Part shown: positions 1 to 5,181 of the stretch, one piece after another
Position numbering within the stretch: the first letter of the stretch is position 1
Layout of the letters: each line of letters begins with the position of its first letter
From: Chloroflexota bacterium
Lineage (GTDB): Bacteria > Chloroflexota > Limnocylindria > Limnocylindrales > CSP1-4
Direction: 5' to 3'
Assembly: GCA_004298915.1 (NCBI GenBank)
Contig: SCTE01000269.1
Location: 1 to 5,181, forward strand
DNA: 5,181 nt
Made by a program: the position numbers and the translations under genes
The notes under the pieces: model-generated
Told to the model about the DNA's origin: nothing
The model's database searches: none
What the model saw: only the letters and a program-made list of their open reading frames with translations

Positions 1-120
1 CGACCAGAAGTTCGGTCCGCGGAGGATGCGGGTCTCGAGGATGCGCAGGTCCGGTGACAGCGGTACGGCGCCCGCCGCGGGACGCCTGGCTCGGCTCGTC
101 TTCGCTGGGGCCTTGGCCAC
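1..120 (-). CDS. cphA: Cyanophycin synthetase, N-terminal fragment (cut by left window edge)
   Basis: CphA is a cytoplasmic ATP-dependent ligase that builds cyanophycin by alternately adding aspartate to the backbone and arginine to its side chains. Only 40 codons are visible. Residues 25-40 read LRILETRILRGPNFWS, matching the conserved start of CphA (RGPN-aromatic-WS is its hallmark). The ATP-grasp and Mur-ligase-like domains would lie beyond the edge. The start is taken as GTG at 118-120 because a GAGGA ribosome site lies 7 nt upstream and no ATG occurs near the conserved block, whose first residue is a CTG leucine. This leaves about 24 extra residues, rich in Lys, Arg, Ala and Pro, before the usual start. 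The gene begins 44 nt after the cyanophycinase stop on the same strand, the expected cphB-cphA operon arrangement. The identity rests on one short motif plus the neighbour, but both point the same way. Confidence 0.87.
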   Translation of the reverse strand, partial: MAKAPAKTSRARRPAAGAVPLSPDLRILETRILRGPNFWS

Positions 121-127
121 GTTCGGT

Positions 128-132
128 TCCTC
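128..132 (-). promoter_or_regulatory. Ribosome binding site of cphA
   Basis: GAGGA on the minus strand lies 7 nt before the GTG at 118-120. It decides the start of cphA and argues for translation from within a cphB-cphA transcript rather than from a promoter of its own in the 44-nt gap. Confidence 0.65.
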
Positions 133-164
133 ACGTTGGGCCGGCTGGTCCGGCGAGTCTGAGC

Positions 165-1004
165 CTAGCTGGATGCGGCCGCTTCGCCGCCGGGGAGCGC
201 CTTTAGTGCCGGACCCGAGATCCGATGGCGTCGACGCAGGTCGAACCGATACCCGGCGGGCAGCGAGTGGAGGACCACGCCGCTCAGCATGATCGGACGA
301 TGGGCGCGGACCTCCCAGGCGTCCGTTTCGGCCGCGGCGCCGTCGACGATCGTGATGCTCCCCCGGCCGATGACCTCGAGGACGTGGTCCGGACCGACGA
401 CCCCGGCCGTGTCCTCGTCCACGCCGATGCCGAGCAGGCTCGGGTTCTGGGCGATGAGGCTGAGCAGTCGCCCGAGGCGGTTGCGCTGCTGGAAGTGCTG
501 GTCCACGATCACGCCGGGAAGCACCCCGAGGCCGGCGGCAATGGCGGCCATCCGGTGCTTGGGCGTCGCGCCGGACGCGCCGAAGGCGATCATGTGGCTG
601 GACATGGCCGAGGCCCCGGCCGAGGTGCCGGCGACGACCGCGCCGTTGCGAAACCGCTCGAGAACGGCCTCGGCGAGCCGGGTCCCCCCGATCGTCGAGG
701 ACAGACGGAGCTGGTTCCCACCGGTGAGGTAGATCCCCGTCGCGTCACGAACGGCCCGGGCGAAGGTCTCGTCGTTGGCCTGGGCGCGGGTCATCGCATG
801 GAGCGGCCGGATCGTCTTCACGCCGAGCTCGGCGAAGATCTGCCGATAGCGCTCGCCCGCCTCATGACCGAGCGACGAAGCCGTCGAGATGACGACGATG
901 ACCGCATCCTCGCCGCCGGCCAGGGACACGAAGCGATTGAGGATGATCCGGTCCCGGATCTTGTCCTCCGCTCCGCCGATGACGATGACTGTCCCGTCGC
1001 TCAT
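165..1004 (-). CDS. cphB: Cyanophycinase (peptidase family S51)
   Basis: Cyanophycinase is a cytoplasmic serine exopeptidase that degrades cyanophycin to beta-Asp-Arg dipeptides, later split by isoaspartyl dipeptidase. The 279-residue length is normal (the Synechocystis enzyme has about 271). Seen in order: a beta-strand start with IGGAEDK (9-15), GGNQ (95-98), the nucleophile elbow GTSAGAS (126-132) with Ser128, DQHF (168-171) with His170, and GVDEDTA (194-200) with Glu197. These three residues align at a constant offset with the Ser-His-Glu triad I recall for Synechocystis CphB, so the enzyme looks active and intact. The ATG at 1002-1004 is the standard start, right before the first conserved strand. 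No Shine-Dalgarno precedes it; a TATACT hexamer sits 11 nt upstream, suggesting a near-leaderless mRNA. It is followed by cphA and preceded, after 195 nt, by an MFS transporter gene. The dipeptidase is not in this window. Confidence 0.95.
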   Translation of the reverse strand: MSDGTVIVIGGAEDKIRDRIILNRFVSLAGGEDAVIVVISTASSLGHEAGERYRQIFAELGVKTIRPLHAMTRAQANDETFARAVRDATGIYLTGGNQLRLSSTIGGTRLAEAVLERFRNGAVVAGTSAGASAMSSHMIAFGASGATPKHRMAAIAAGLGVLPGVIVDQHFQQRNRLGRLLSLIAQNPSLLGIGVDEDTAGVVGPDHVLEVIGRGSITIVDGAAAETDAWEVRAHRPIMLSGVVLHSLPAGYRFDLRRRHRISGPALKALPGGEAAASS

Positions 1005-1015
1005 GGATGCGCGGG

Positions 1016-1021
1016 AGTATA
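1016..1021 (-). promoter_or_regulatory. Candidate -10 box for cphB, near-leaderless
   Basis: TATACT on the minus strand (5 of 6 matches to TATAAT) ends 11 nt before the cphB ATG. Transcription would start only a few bases before the codon, in line with the absence of a ribosome site. I see no convincing -35 at 16-19 nt upstream. The rest of the 195-nt gap between the MFS stop and cphB shows no gene and no clear hairpin followed by a T-run. Confidence 0.45.
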
Positions 1022-1199
1022 CCGGCGCCCGACCCGCGGACGACGATCGCGCGCGGGTGCCGCCGTTGTCGTTGCGCGCTCGGGAACGCTACTTGCGGGC
1101 GCGGAGAGCCCTGGCGACGGTCTGGAGTATCAAGCCGTGGCCTCGATCGCAGCTGGCCCGGGCAGGCGGGAGAACCGAGGCGGGACCGGCGAGCGGATA

Positions 1200-2522
1200 T
1201 CAGGCGCGCAAGGTTGCCCGGCGAGGCTCCACGACCGGACGGAGGAACAGGGCACCGAGCGCGAAGTAGATGACAGCCATGCCGAAGGCGACCCGGGGCC
1301 CGAGCCCGTAGGCGATCCCCCGATTCACGGCATCCATGGCCAGGCCGCCGGTCATGACGGCGACGATGCCCGCGGTCGCCGTCGCCACGTTGCTGATCCC
1401 CATGTAGCGGCCGGACGAGGCCTTGGGGATGATGTCCGTCATCAACGCCCAATCCACGGCGAGGAACATGCCGACCCCGGCGCCGAAGAGGGCCGCACCG
1501 GCGACCGCGACCGGGATGATCGGCGCGCTCGCGACGATGGCCATGCCGACGCCGCCGACGAAACAGGCTGCGTAGATGACCGGCTTGCGCCCGATGCGGT
1601 CCGAGGCCCTGCCGGCCGGTATCACCGCCACGAGGTTGCCCAGGACCGTGCCGGCGAGCAGCAGGATGTTGGTGCCACCCGTTTCGCCCTGGCTCAGCGC
1701 GAACGTCTGGGCGAGATAGAACGTGGCGAAGTTCACGAGCATGTTGGCGCCCATGAGGACGAACCAGCGCGAGGCGACCAGCCACAGGAACGACCGTTCT
1801 CGAAGGATGTCCGCGCCCCAGGCCGCGCGCGCGATGGTCAGCCACGAGCGACCATCCCGGCTCCTTGCCAGACGGCCTTCGGCGACCCGCCAGACCACCG
1901 AGATCATCGTGACCAGCTCGAGGGCACCAAGGGCCATGGTCCCGGCGAAGAAGTTGCCCGTGGCCACGGCCCACGAGCCGATCCCGAACCCGGCCACGTT
2001 TCCGAGGACCTGGAACAGGCCCACGAGCGCCGAGGCGGTCCCGACCTGGCGCTTCGGGACGAGGTCGGGGACGTAGCCCTGGAACGGGCCCTGCGCGAAG
2101 TTCGCGCTGACCTGGAGGAGGACCATGAAGGCGGCGATCGAGACGATCGTGTTCGATGTCGCGATCCCGAACAGGAACAGGACGTCGAGCACGGAGCCGA
2201 TGAAGATGTAGGGCTTGCGACGACCCCACCGGCTGATCGTGTAGTCCGAGATGGACCCGACCGTCGGCTGGACAAGGGCCGCGATTAGGGCCCCGGCGAA
2301 GTTCAGGGCGAAGAGCGTCGTGCCCTCGGAACCGCGATCCCCCAGCCCGTCGAACTGGATCCGGCCCGACAGGATCGCCGTGAGGCCCGTGAAGATGCTC
2401 GACAGCCCGAGCCAGTACAGCGACAGGCGGACGAGCTGGGCGTTGGGGAGGGCGTCGGTCGGTCGGTCGCCGCCGCCGTCGGCCCCGTCGTCCGGACCGG
2501 CGCTCGCATCGGTGAGGTCCAC
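1200..2522 (-). CDS. MFS transporter, possibly sugar/cation-symporter-like
   Basis: This is an inner-membrane secondary transporter of the major facilitator superfamily with 440 residues, a usual length, and about 12 hydrophobic spans starting near residue 33. Two-fold symmetry is visible. The first half has GSISDYTISRWGRRKP (89-104) and PDLVPKRQVGTASALVG (152-168). The second half has GRASDRIGRKP (304-314) and TDIIPKASSGRYMGISN (362-378). The loop with Arg-Trp-Gly-Arg-Arg-Lys resembles the motif of glycoside/sucrose symporters (GPH, SUT/SLC45), so a sugar is one possible substrate. This is inference and other solutes remain open. The N-terminal 30 residues are acidic and soluble. The GTG at 2520-2522 is chosen because AGGAG lies 8 nt upstream. 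The frame stays open to 2783 but that part overlaps the amidotransferase and looks non-coding. The start is 61 nt after the amidotransferase stop, so the two are probably co-transcribed. Confidence 0.88.
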   Translation of the reverse strand: MDLTDASAGPDDGADGGGDRPTDALPNAQLVRLSLYWLGLSSIFTGLTAILSGRIQFDGLGDRGSEGTTLFALNFAGALIAALVQPTVGSISDYTISRWGRRKPYIFIGSVLDVLFLFGIATSNTIVSIAAFMVLLQVSANFAQGPFQGYVPDLVPKRQVGTASALVGLFQVLGNVAGFGIGSWAVATGNFFAGTMALGALELVTMISVVWRVAEGRLARSRDGRSWLTIARAAWGADILRERSFLWLVASRWFVLMGANMLVNFATFYLAQTFALSQGETGGTNILLLAGTVLGNLVAVIPAGRASDRIGRKPVIYAACFVGGVGMAIVASAPIIPVAVAGAALFGAGVGMFLAVDWALMTDIIPKASSGRYMGISNVATATAGIVAVMTGGLAMDAVNRGIAYGLGPRVAFGMAVIYFALGALFLRPVVEPRRATLRA

Positions 2523-2530
2523 GTACGTGA

Positions 2531-2535
2531 CTCCT
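2531..2535 (-). promoter_or_regulatory. Ribosome binding site of the MFS gene
   Basis: AGGAG on the minus strand is 8 nt before GTG 2520-2522. The alternative in-frame GTG at 2544-2546 has no comparable site, so this one fixes the start at 440 residues. Confidence 0.65.
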
Positions 2536-2569
2536 GTTCGTGGCACTGCCTGGTCGTCAGATGACGCTG

Positions 2570-2583
2570 CAGGAACGCTCCTG
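2570..2583 (-). repeat. Small hairpin abutting the amidotransferase stop codon
   Basis: Arms of 5 bp (CAGGA and TCCTG) flank a 4-nt loop immediately after the stop codon. There is no T-run, so it is not a convincing intrinsic terminator. At most it could affect mRNA stability between the two genes. It may also be chance. Confidence 0.25.
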
Positions 2584-3297
2584 TTACGCGGCGGTCGGGG
2601 ATCCGTCGGGGCCGAGCGAGACCGTGGTCCGGATCTTGACCAGGCGGCGGCCCGTCGCGCCTCGAGCGGCGTACTTGAAGACCGATCGATCGAGCGAGTA
2701 GAGACCCGTCCCGGCGATGCCGATCGACCCCAGCCGGAACGCGAACACCGGGTTCTCGCGGTTTCCGGCGTAGTGGTGGGCACCGCCGTCCGCCGTCAGG
2801 ACGGCGAGGTTGGCCTGGCCGCCGAACGTGTCGTGCAGCGCTGCCAGGAGGTGCGGGACCGGCTCGGCATCATGCCACTCGTCCTCGAGCCAGCGCGCTC
2901 CGACCTCGGTGTCGGCGCGGCCGTGGAGGCGGCCCGCGTCACGGTACCGGGCACGGAAGGCCCGGTAGTTCAGGAGGTCCCCGTTGTGGCTGAAGCTGTA
3001 CCGGCCGACCGGGTCGTCGAACGGCTGGGTGTCGGCCAGGCCGAGCGTCGACAACCTGGATGGGCGTCGCAGGTGGACGAGGGCCGAGGTCGTCTCGGTT
3101 CGGCCGACCGCGCTGCGCCCTGGGTCATCGCGAAAGGCGCGGACATCGCGATGGCTCCGGAGCGCTCCGGCACCGTCGATCCAGGCAGCCCCCCAGCCAT
3201 ACCCGGCCAGACCGAACCGCTCCAGCCGCTCCGTGAACTCCCAGAGCTCATCGAGCCGGAACGGGGACGCGCTTCGGGCAATGTAGTGCTCGCACAT
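2584..3297 (-). CDS. Class II glutamine amidotransferase (GATase_4 / YafJ-type)
   Basis: This is a stand-alone Ntn-hydrolase glutaminase domain of 237 residues. In this family Cys2, exposed after removal of Met1, attacks the amide of glutamine and releases ammonia for a partner reaction. Seen: MCEH start with Cys2, HLRRPS (75-80) at the place of the usual H-x-R substrate arginine, SHNGDL (103-108) with the Asn-Gly oxyanion pair, and ADTE (128-131), the variant of SDTE that binds the glutamine alpha-groups. The start is secure: Cys2 must follow the initiator and an in-frame TGA lies 9 nt upstream (3307-3309). No synthase domain is attached, so the acceptor is unknown. EgtC-like (ergothioneine) enzymes share this fold, but no ergothioneine gene is visible here. 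It is the first gene of a probable unit with the MFS transporter. It has no Shine-Dalgarno and a -10-like box 8 nt before the ATG. Confidence 0.9.
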   Translation of the reverse strand: MCEHYIARSASPFRLDELWEFTERLERFGLAGYGWGAAWIDGAGALRSHRDVRAFRDDPGRSAVGRTETTSALVHLRRPSRLSTLGLADTQPFDDPVGRYSFSHNGDLLNYRAFRARYRDAGRLHGRADTEVGARWLEDEWHDAEPVPHLLAALHDTFGGQANLAVLTADGGAHHYAGNRENPVFAFRLGSIGIAGTGLYSLDRSVFKYAARGATGRRLVKIRTTVSLGPDGSPTAA

Positions 3298-3305
3298 CGG
3301 CGCCG

Positions 3306-3311
3306 ATCATA
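3306..3311 (-). promoter_or_regulatory. Candidate -10 box for the amidotransferase, leaderless
   Basis: TATGAT on the minus strand (5 of 6 matches to TATAAT) ends 8 nt before the ATG at 3295-3297, putting the transcript start at or within a base or two of the initiator. The intervening CGGCGCCG has no ribosome site. No good -35 lies at the standard distance; the nearest candidate, TGTCAC, is 23 nt away. Confidence 0.45.
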
Positions 3312-3378
3312 CGCGGCCCGATTTCGTGCCGCGAGTGACAGGAGCACGCGCATCATCACGAACAGCCGACGATCGCGT

Positions 3379-3408
3379 TTGACAAGCCCGGCGGGCCTCC
3401 CCTACGGT
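3379..3408 (+). promoter_or_regulatory. Candidate sigma-70-type promoter upstream of glgX
   Basis: A perfect TTGACA (3379-3384) is followed after 18 nt by TACGGT (3403-3408), which keeps the T, A and final T of TATAAT as is common in GC-rich bacteria. Transcription would begin near 3415, about 130 nt before the chosen glgX start. The spacer is very GC-rich. A strong -35 with a weak -10 often means activator or repressor control, which fits the repeats directly downstream. Confidence 0.5.
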
Positions 3409-3468
3409 CAGATCGAGCGTCGTCGTGTTCCCGAAGGTGCGTCGTCGTGCCGCCCGACGCTCGATCTG
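3409..3468. repeat. 14-bp perfect inverted repeat in the glgX leader
   Basis: CAGATCGAGCGTCG at 3409-3422 is matched exactly, in reverse complement, at 3455-3468, with 32 nt between. The left arm covers the predicted transcript start. It can be a two-site operator with 46 bp between arm starts, or a stem in a leader RNA if transcription begins a few bases earlier than predicted. No T-run follows, so it is not a terminator. Confidence 0.6.
3417..3449 (+). repeat. 11-bp direct repeat offset by 22 bp
   Basis: GCGTCGTCGTG occurs at 3417-3427 and again at 3439-3449, start-to-start 22 bp, close to two turns of B-DNA. The first copy overlaps the left arm of the inverted repeat and the second lies in its loop. 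The spacing suits two protein molecules bound on one face of the helix. The repeat is made of GTC triplets and could be partly chance in GC-rich DNA. Confidence 0.45.
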
Positions 3469-3470
3469 GA

Positions 3471-3540
3471 GTTCCCATCCTTCGATCCCTTCCCGGCGTG
3501 CCCTGTCGCCACGGCCCGCCCCGTTCCCTCCCTTGCCGGA
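3471..3540 (+). other. C-rich, G-poor leader of glgX
   Basis: By hand count these 70 bases contain 35 C, 16 T, 15 G and 4 A, a strong C-over-G excess compared with the genes around it. The stretch has no Shine-Dalgarno and looks unstructured. Such C>G tracts resemble Rho-utilisation sites. It is in frame with glgX, but its third-position GC bias is clearly lower than that of the gene, so it is judged non-coding. Confidence 0.4.
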
Positions 3541-3547
3541 CCGGTCG

Positions 3548-5181
3548 GTGACGACCGTCTGGTCTGGCGTGCCCTACCCGCTCGGCGCGACGTACGACGG
3601 CTGGGGCACCAACTTCTCGTTGTTCTCGGAGGTGGCCGATCGGGTCGAGCTGTGCCTGTTCGATCCCGACGGCACCGAGACCCGGATCGAGATGCCCGAA
3701 TCGACCGGCTTCGTCTGGCATGCCTACCTGCCCCAGGTCATCGGTGGCCAGCAGTACGGCTATCGCGTCCACGGTCCATGGAATCCCGGGGCCGGCCATC
3801 GGTGCAATCCCGCGAAGCTCCTCATGGATCCGTATGCCAAGGCCTTCGAAGGTGGGATCACGTGGGATCCCGCGGTCTTTCCCTATCGGATGGACGATCC
3901 GGATGGCGGACCGTCCGACACGGACAGCGCGCCGTTCATGCCGCGCAGCGTCGTCGTCGACCCGGATTTCGACTGGGGGGATGACCGGCCGCCGCGTCAT
4001 CCGCCGAACGGGACCGTCATCTACGAGGTCCACGTCAAGGGCTTCACGGCCCGGCATCCGGGCGTCCCGCCCGAGCTCCGTGGCACGTATGCCGGCCTCG
4101 CGCATCCCGTCGCCATCGACTATCTCAAGGCCCTCGGGATCACCGCGGTCGAGTTGCTTCCCGTTCACCAGTTCATCCACGACGCGCGCCTCGCCGAGCA
4201 GGGGCTTCGGAACTACTGGGGTTACAACACGCTGGGGTTCCTCGCCCCCCACAACGGCTACGCCAGCGTGACCGAGGGCGTCCGCCAGGTGGCCGAGTTC
4301 AAGTCGATGGTCAAGGCGCTCCACGCGGCTGGCATCGAGGTGATCCTCGATGTCGTCTACAACCACACCGCCGAGGGCAATGACCTCGGGCCGATGTTGT
4401 CGTTCAAGGGCATCGACAACGCGGCCTACTACCGGCTCATGGCCGACGACCGCCGCCGGTACATGGACTACACGGGCACCGGCAACACGCTCAACGTCCG
4501 GCACCCGCACAGCCTCCAGCTGATCATGGACAGCCTCCGCTACTGGATCCGCGACATGCACGTTGACGGCTTCCGGTTCGACCTGGCGGCGGCCCTCGCG
4601 CGCGAGCTGCATGACGTGGACCGGCTGTCGGCGTTCTTCGACCTCATCCACCAGGACCCGATGATCAACGAGGTGAAGCTCATCGCCGAGCCGTGGGATG
4701 TCGGGGAGGGCGGCTACCAGGTCGGCAACTTCCCGCCGACCTGGTCGGAATGGAACGGCCGCTATCGCGACACCGTCCGCGACTTCTGGCGCGGCACGCC
4801 CGAGCCCCTCGCCGACTTCGGCTACCGCCTGACCGGAAGCTCGGATCTGTACGCCTCGAACGGCCGCCGGCCCTACGCGAGCGTCAACTTCGTGACCGCC
4901 CACGATGGGTTCACGCTGGCCGACCTGGTCGCCTATGAGCAGAAGCACAACGAGGCCAACGGCGAGAACAATCGGGACGGCGAGCGCCACAACCGCTCCG
5001 TGAACCACGGTGTCGAGGGCCCGACCGACGATCCCCGGATCCTGGCCGATCGGCTCCGCCACCAGCGCAACCTCCTGACGACGCTGTTCCTGTCCCAGGG
5101 CGTGCCGATGCTCCTGGGCGGCGACGAGATCGGCCGGACGCAGCGCGGCAACAACAACGGCTATGCCCAGGACAACGAGAT
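3548..5181 (+). CDS. glgX: Glycogen debranching enzyme GlgX (GH13), C-terminus cut by right edge
   Basis: GlgX hydrolyses alpha-1,6 links of short stubs left on glycogen by phosphorylase, in the cytoplasm. The 544 complete codons seen are about three quarters of the usual 660-720; the last part of the domain and the C-terminal beta-sheet domain are missing. The N-terminal CBM48 module spans roughly 8-100 and begins with VWSGVPYPLGATYDGWGTNF. The GH13 barrel follows, with VIYEVHVKGFT (157-167), NYWGYNTLGFLAPH (222-235), DVVYNH (268-273), GFRFD (341-345) with nucleophile Asp345, IAEPWD (379-384) with acid/base Glu381, and TAHDGF (450-455) with Asp453. All catalytic residues are present. The frame is open to the window end. 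The GTG at 3548-3550 is chosen because the conserved TVW-G-PYPLG start follows at once. No Shine-Dalgarno is visible, so the exact start is less sure; in-frame TTG 3533 and GTG 3425/3437 are alternatives. It diverges from the amidotransferase. Confidence 0.95.
   Translation, partial: MTTVWSGVPYPLGATYDGWGTNFSLFSEVADRVELCLFDPDGTETRIEMPESTGFVWHAYLPQVIGGQQYGYRVHGPWNPGAGHRCNPAKLLMDPYAKAFEGGITWDPAVFPYRMDDPDGGPSDTDSAPFMPRSVVVDPDFDWGDDRPPRHPPNGTVIYEVHVKGFTARHPGVPPELRGTYAGLAHPVAIDYLKALGITAVELLPVHQFIHDARLAEQGLRNYWGYNTLGFLAPHNGYASVTEGVRQVAEFKSMVKALHAAGIEVILDVVYNHTAEGNDLGPMLSFKGIDNAAYYRLMADDRRRYMDYTGTGNTLNVRHPHSLQLIMDSLRYWIRDMHVDGFRFDLAAALARELHDVDRLSAFFDLIHQDPMINEVKLIAEPWDVGEGGYQVGNFPPTWSEWNGRYRDTVRDFWRGTPEPLADFGYRLTGSSDLYASNGRRPYASVNFVTAHDGFTLADLVAYEQKHNEANGENNRDGERHNRSVNHGVEGPTDDPRILADRLRHQRNLLTTLFLSQGVPMLLGGDEIGRTQRGNNNGYAQDNE

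Noticed and set aside
1005..1199. A small gene, RNA gene or terminator between the MFS gene and cphB
   Set aside because: No tRNA-like T-loop, no stable hairpin with a T-run and no short frame with a ribosome site was found in the 195 nt.
862..2229. A 455-codon minus-strand frame overlapping the MFS gene and cphB in another frame
   Set aside because: It crosses the MFS stop and the cphB start out of frame, and is Arg/Gly/His/Pro-rich with no domain.
225..2288. A 687-codon open frame on the plus strand across cphB and the MFS gene
   Set aside because: It runs through two well-supported genes on the other strand and the gap between them. The product is Arg/Asp/Gly/Glu-rich without motifs, so it is a GC-rich shadow.
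2523..2783. An 87-residue N-terminal extension of the MFS protein
   Set aside because: It would overlap the amidotransferase C-terminus out of frame. The peptide is Arg/Ser/Pro-rich, and a good ribosome site supports the GTG at 2520-2522.
3425..3547. A 41-residue N-terminal extension of GlgX from GTG 3425
   Set aside because: The frame is open and the start would suit a short-leader transcript. However, third-position GC is about 73% against about 92% in the first glgX codons, and known GlgX proteins begin near the TVW-G-PYPLG block. It is kept only as an alternative.
2251..3984. A 577-codon plus-strand frame spanning the amidotransferase and the start of glgX
   Set aside because: It is antisense to the amidotransferase and out of frame with glgX, ends inside glgX, and shows no motif.
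3356..5062. A 568-codon open frame on the minus strand opposite glgX
   Set aside because: It is antisense to a clear GlgX with all catalytic motifs. Its product is a low-complexity string rich in Val, Arg, Asp and Gly with no recognisable domain, as expected for the complement of high-GC codons.

Overview
This is a GC-rich window (coding third positions are mostly G or C) from a bacterium that appears able to make and break down two storage polymers. It holds five genes, two of them cut by the window edges. The style fits a high-GC free-living lineage such as Chloroflexota (Limnocylindria-like) or Actinomycetota. That placement is an impression from protein style, not a phylogenetic result.

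Layout. Four genes lie on the minus strand and are read right to left: a class II glutamine amidotransferase (2584-3297), a 12-TM-type MFS transporter (1200-2522), cyanophycinase cphB (165-1004), and the first 40 codons of cyanophycin synthetase cphA (1-120, running off the left edge). The cphA fragment is short but carries the LRILETRILRGPNFWS block typical of CphA N-termini. On the plus strand, diverging from the amidotransferase across a 250-bp control region, is the glycogen debranching enzyme glgX (3548 to the right edge, missing its C-terminus).

How they fit together. CphA makes cyanophycin (multi-L-arginyl-poly-L-aspartate), a nitrogen and carbon reserve. CphB cleaves it to beta-Asp-Arg dipeptides. 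GlgX removes alpha-1,6 branches from phosphorylase-trimmed glycogen. The segment is therefore a small reserve-polymer neighbourhood. The amidotransferase and transporter have no assigned substrate. A link to nitrogen or sugar flow is plausible only from position.

Transcription as read from the DNA. The amidotransferase and cphB lack Shine-Dalgarno sequences and have a -10-like hexamer 8-11 nt before the ATG, which suggests leaderless transcripts. The MFS gene and cphA each have a good Shine-Dalgarno sequence and follow a gene closely. This predicts two units: amidotransferase-MFS and cphB-cphA. The glgX upstream region is different. It has a perfect TTGACA -35 box, a weak -10, a 14-bp perfect inverted repeat, an 11-bp direct repeat offset by 22 bp, and a C-rich, G-poor leader, and it is the least explained part of the window.

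I saw no tRNA, rRNA, CRISPR array, insertion sequence or phage gene. No wholly undescribed system is evident.
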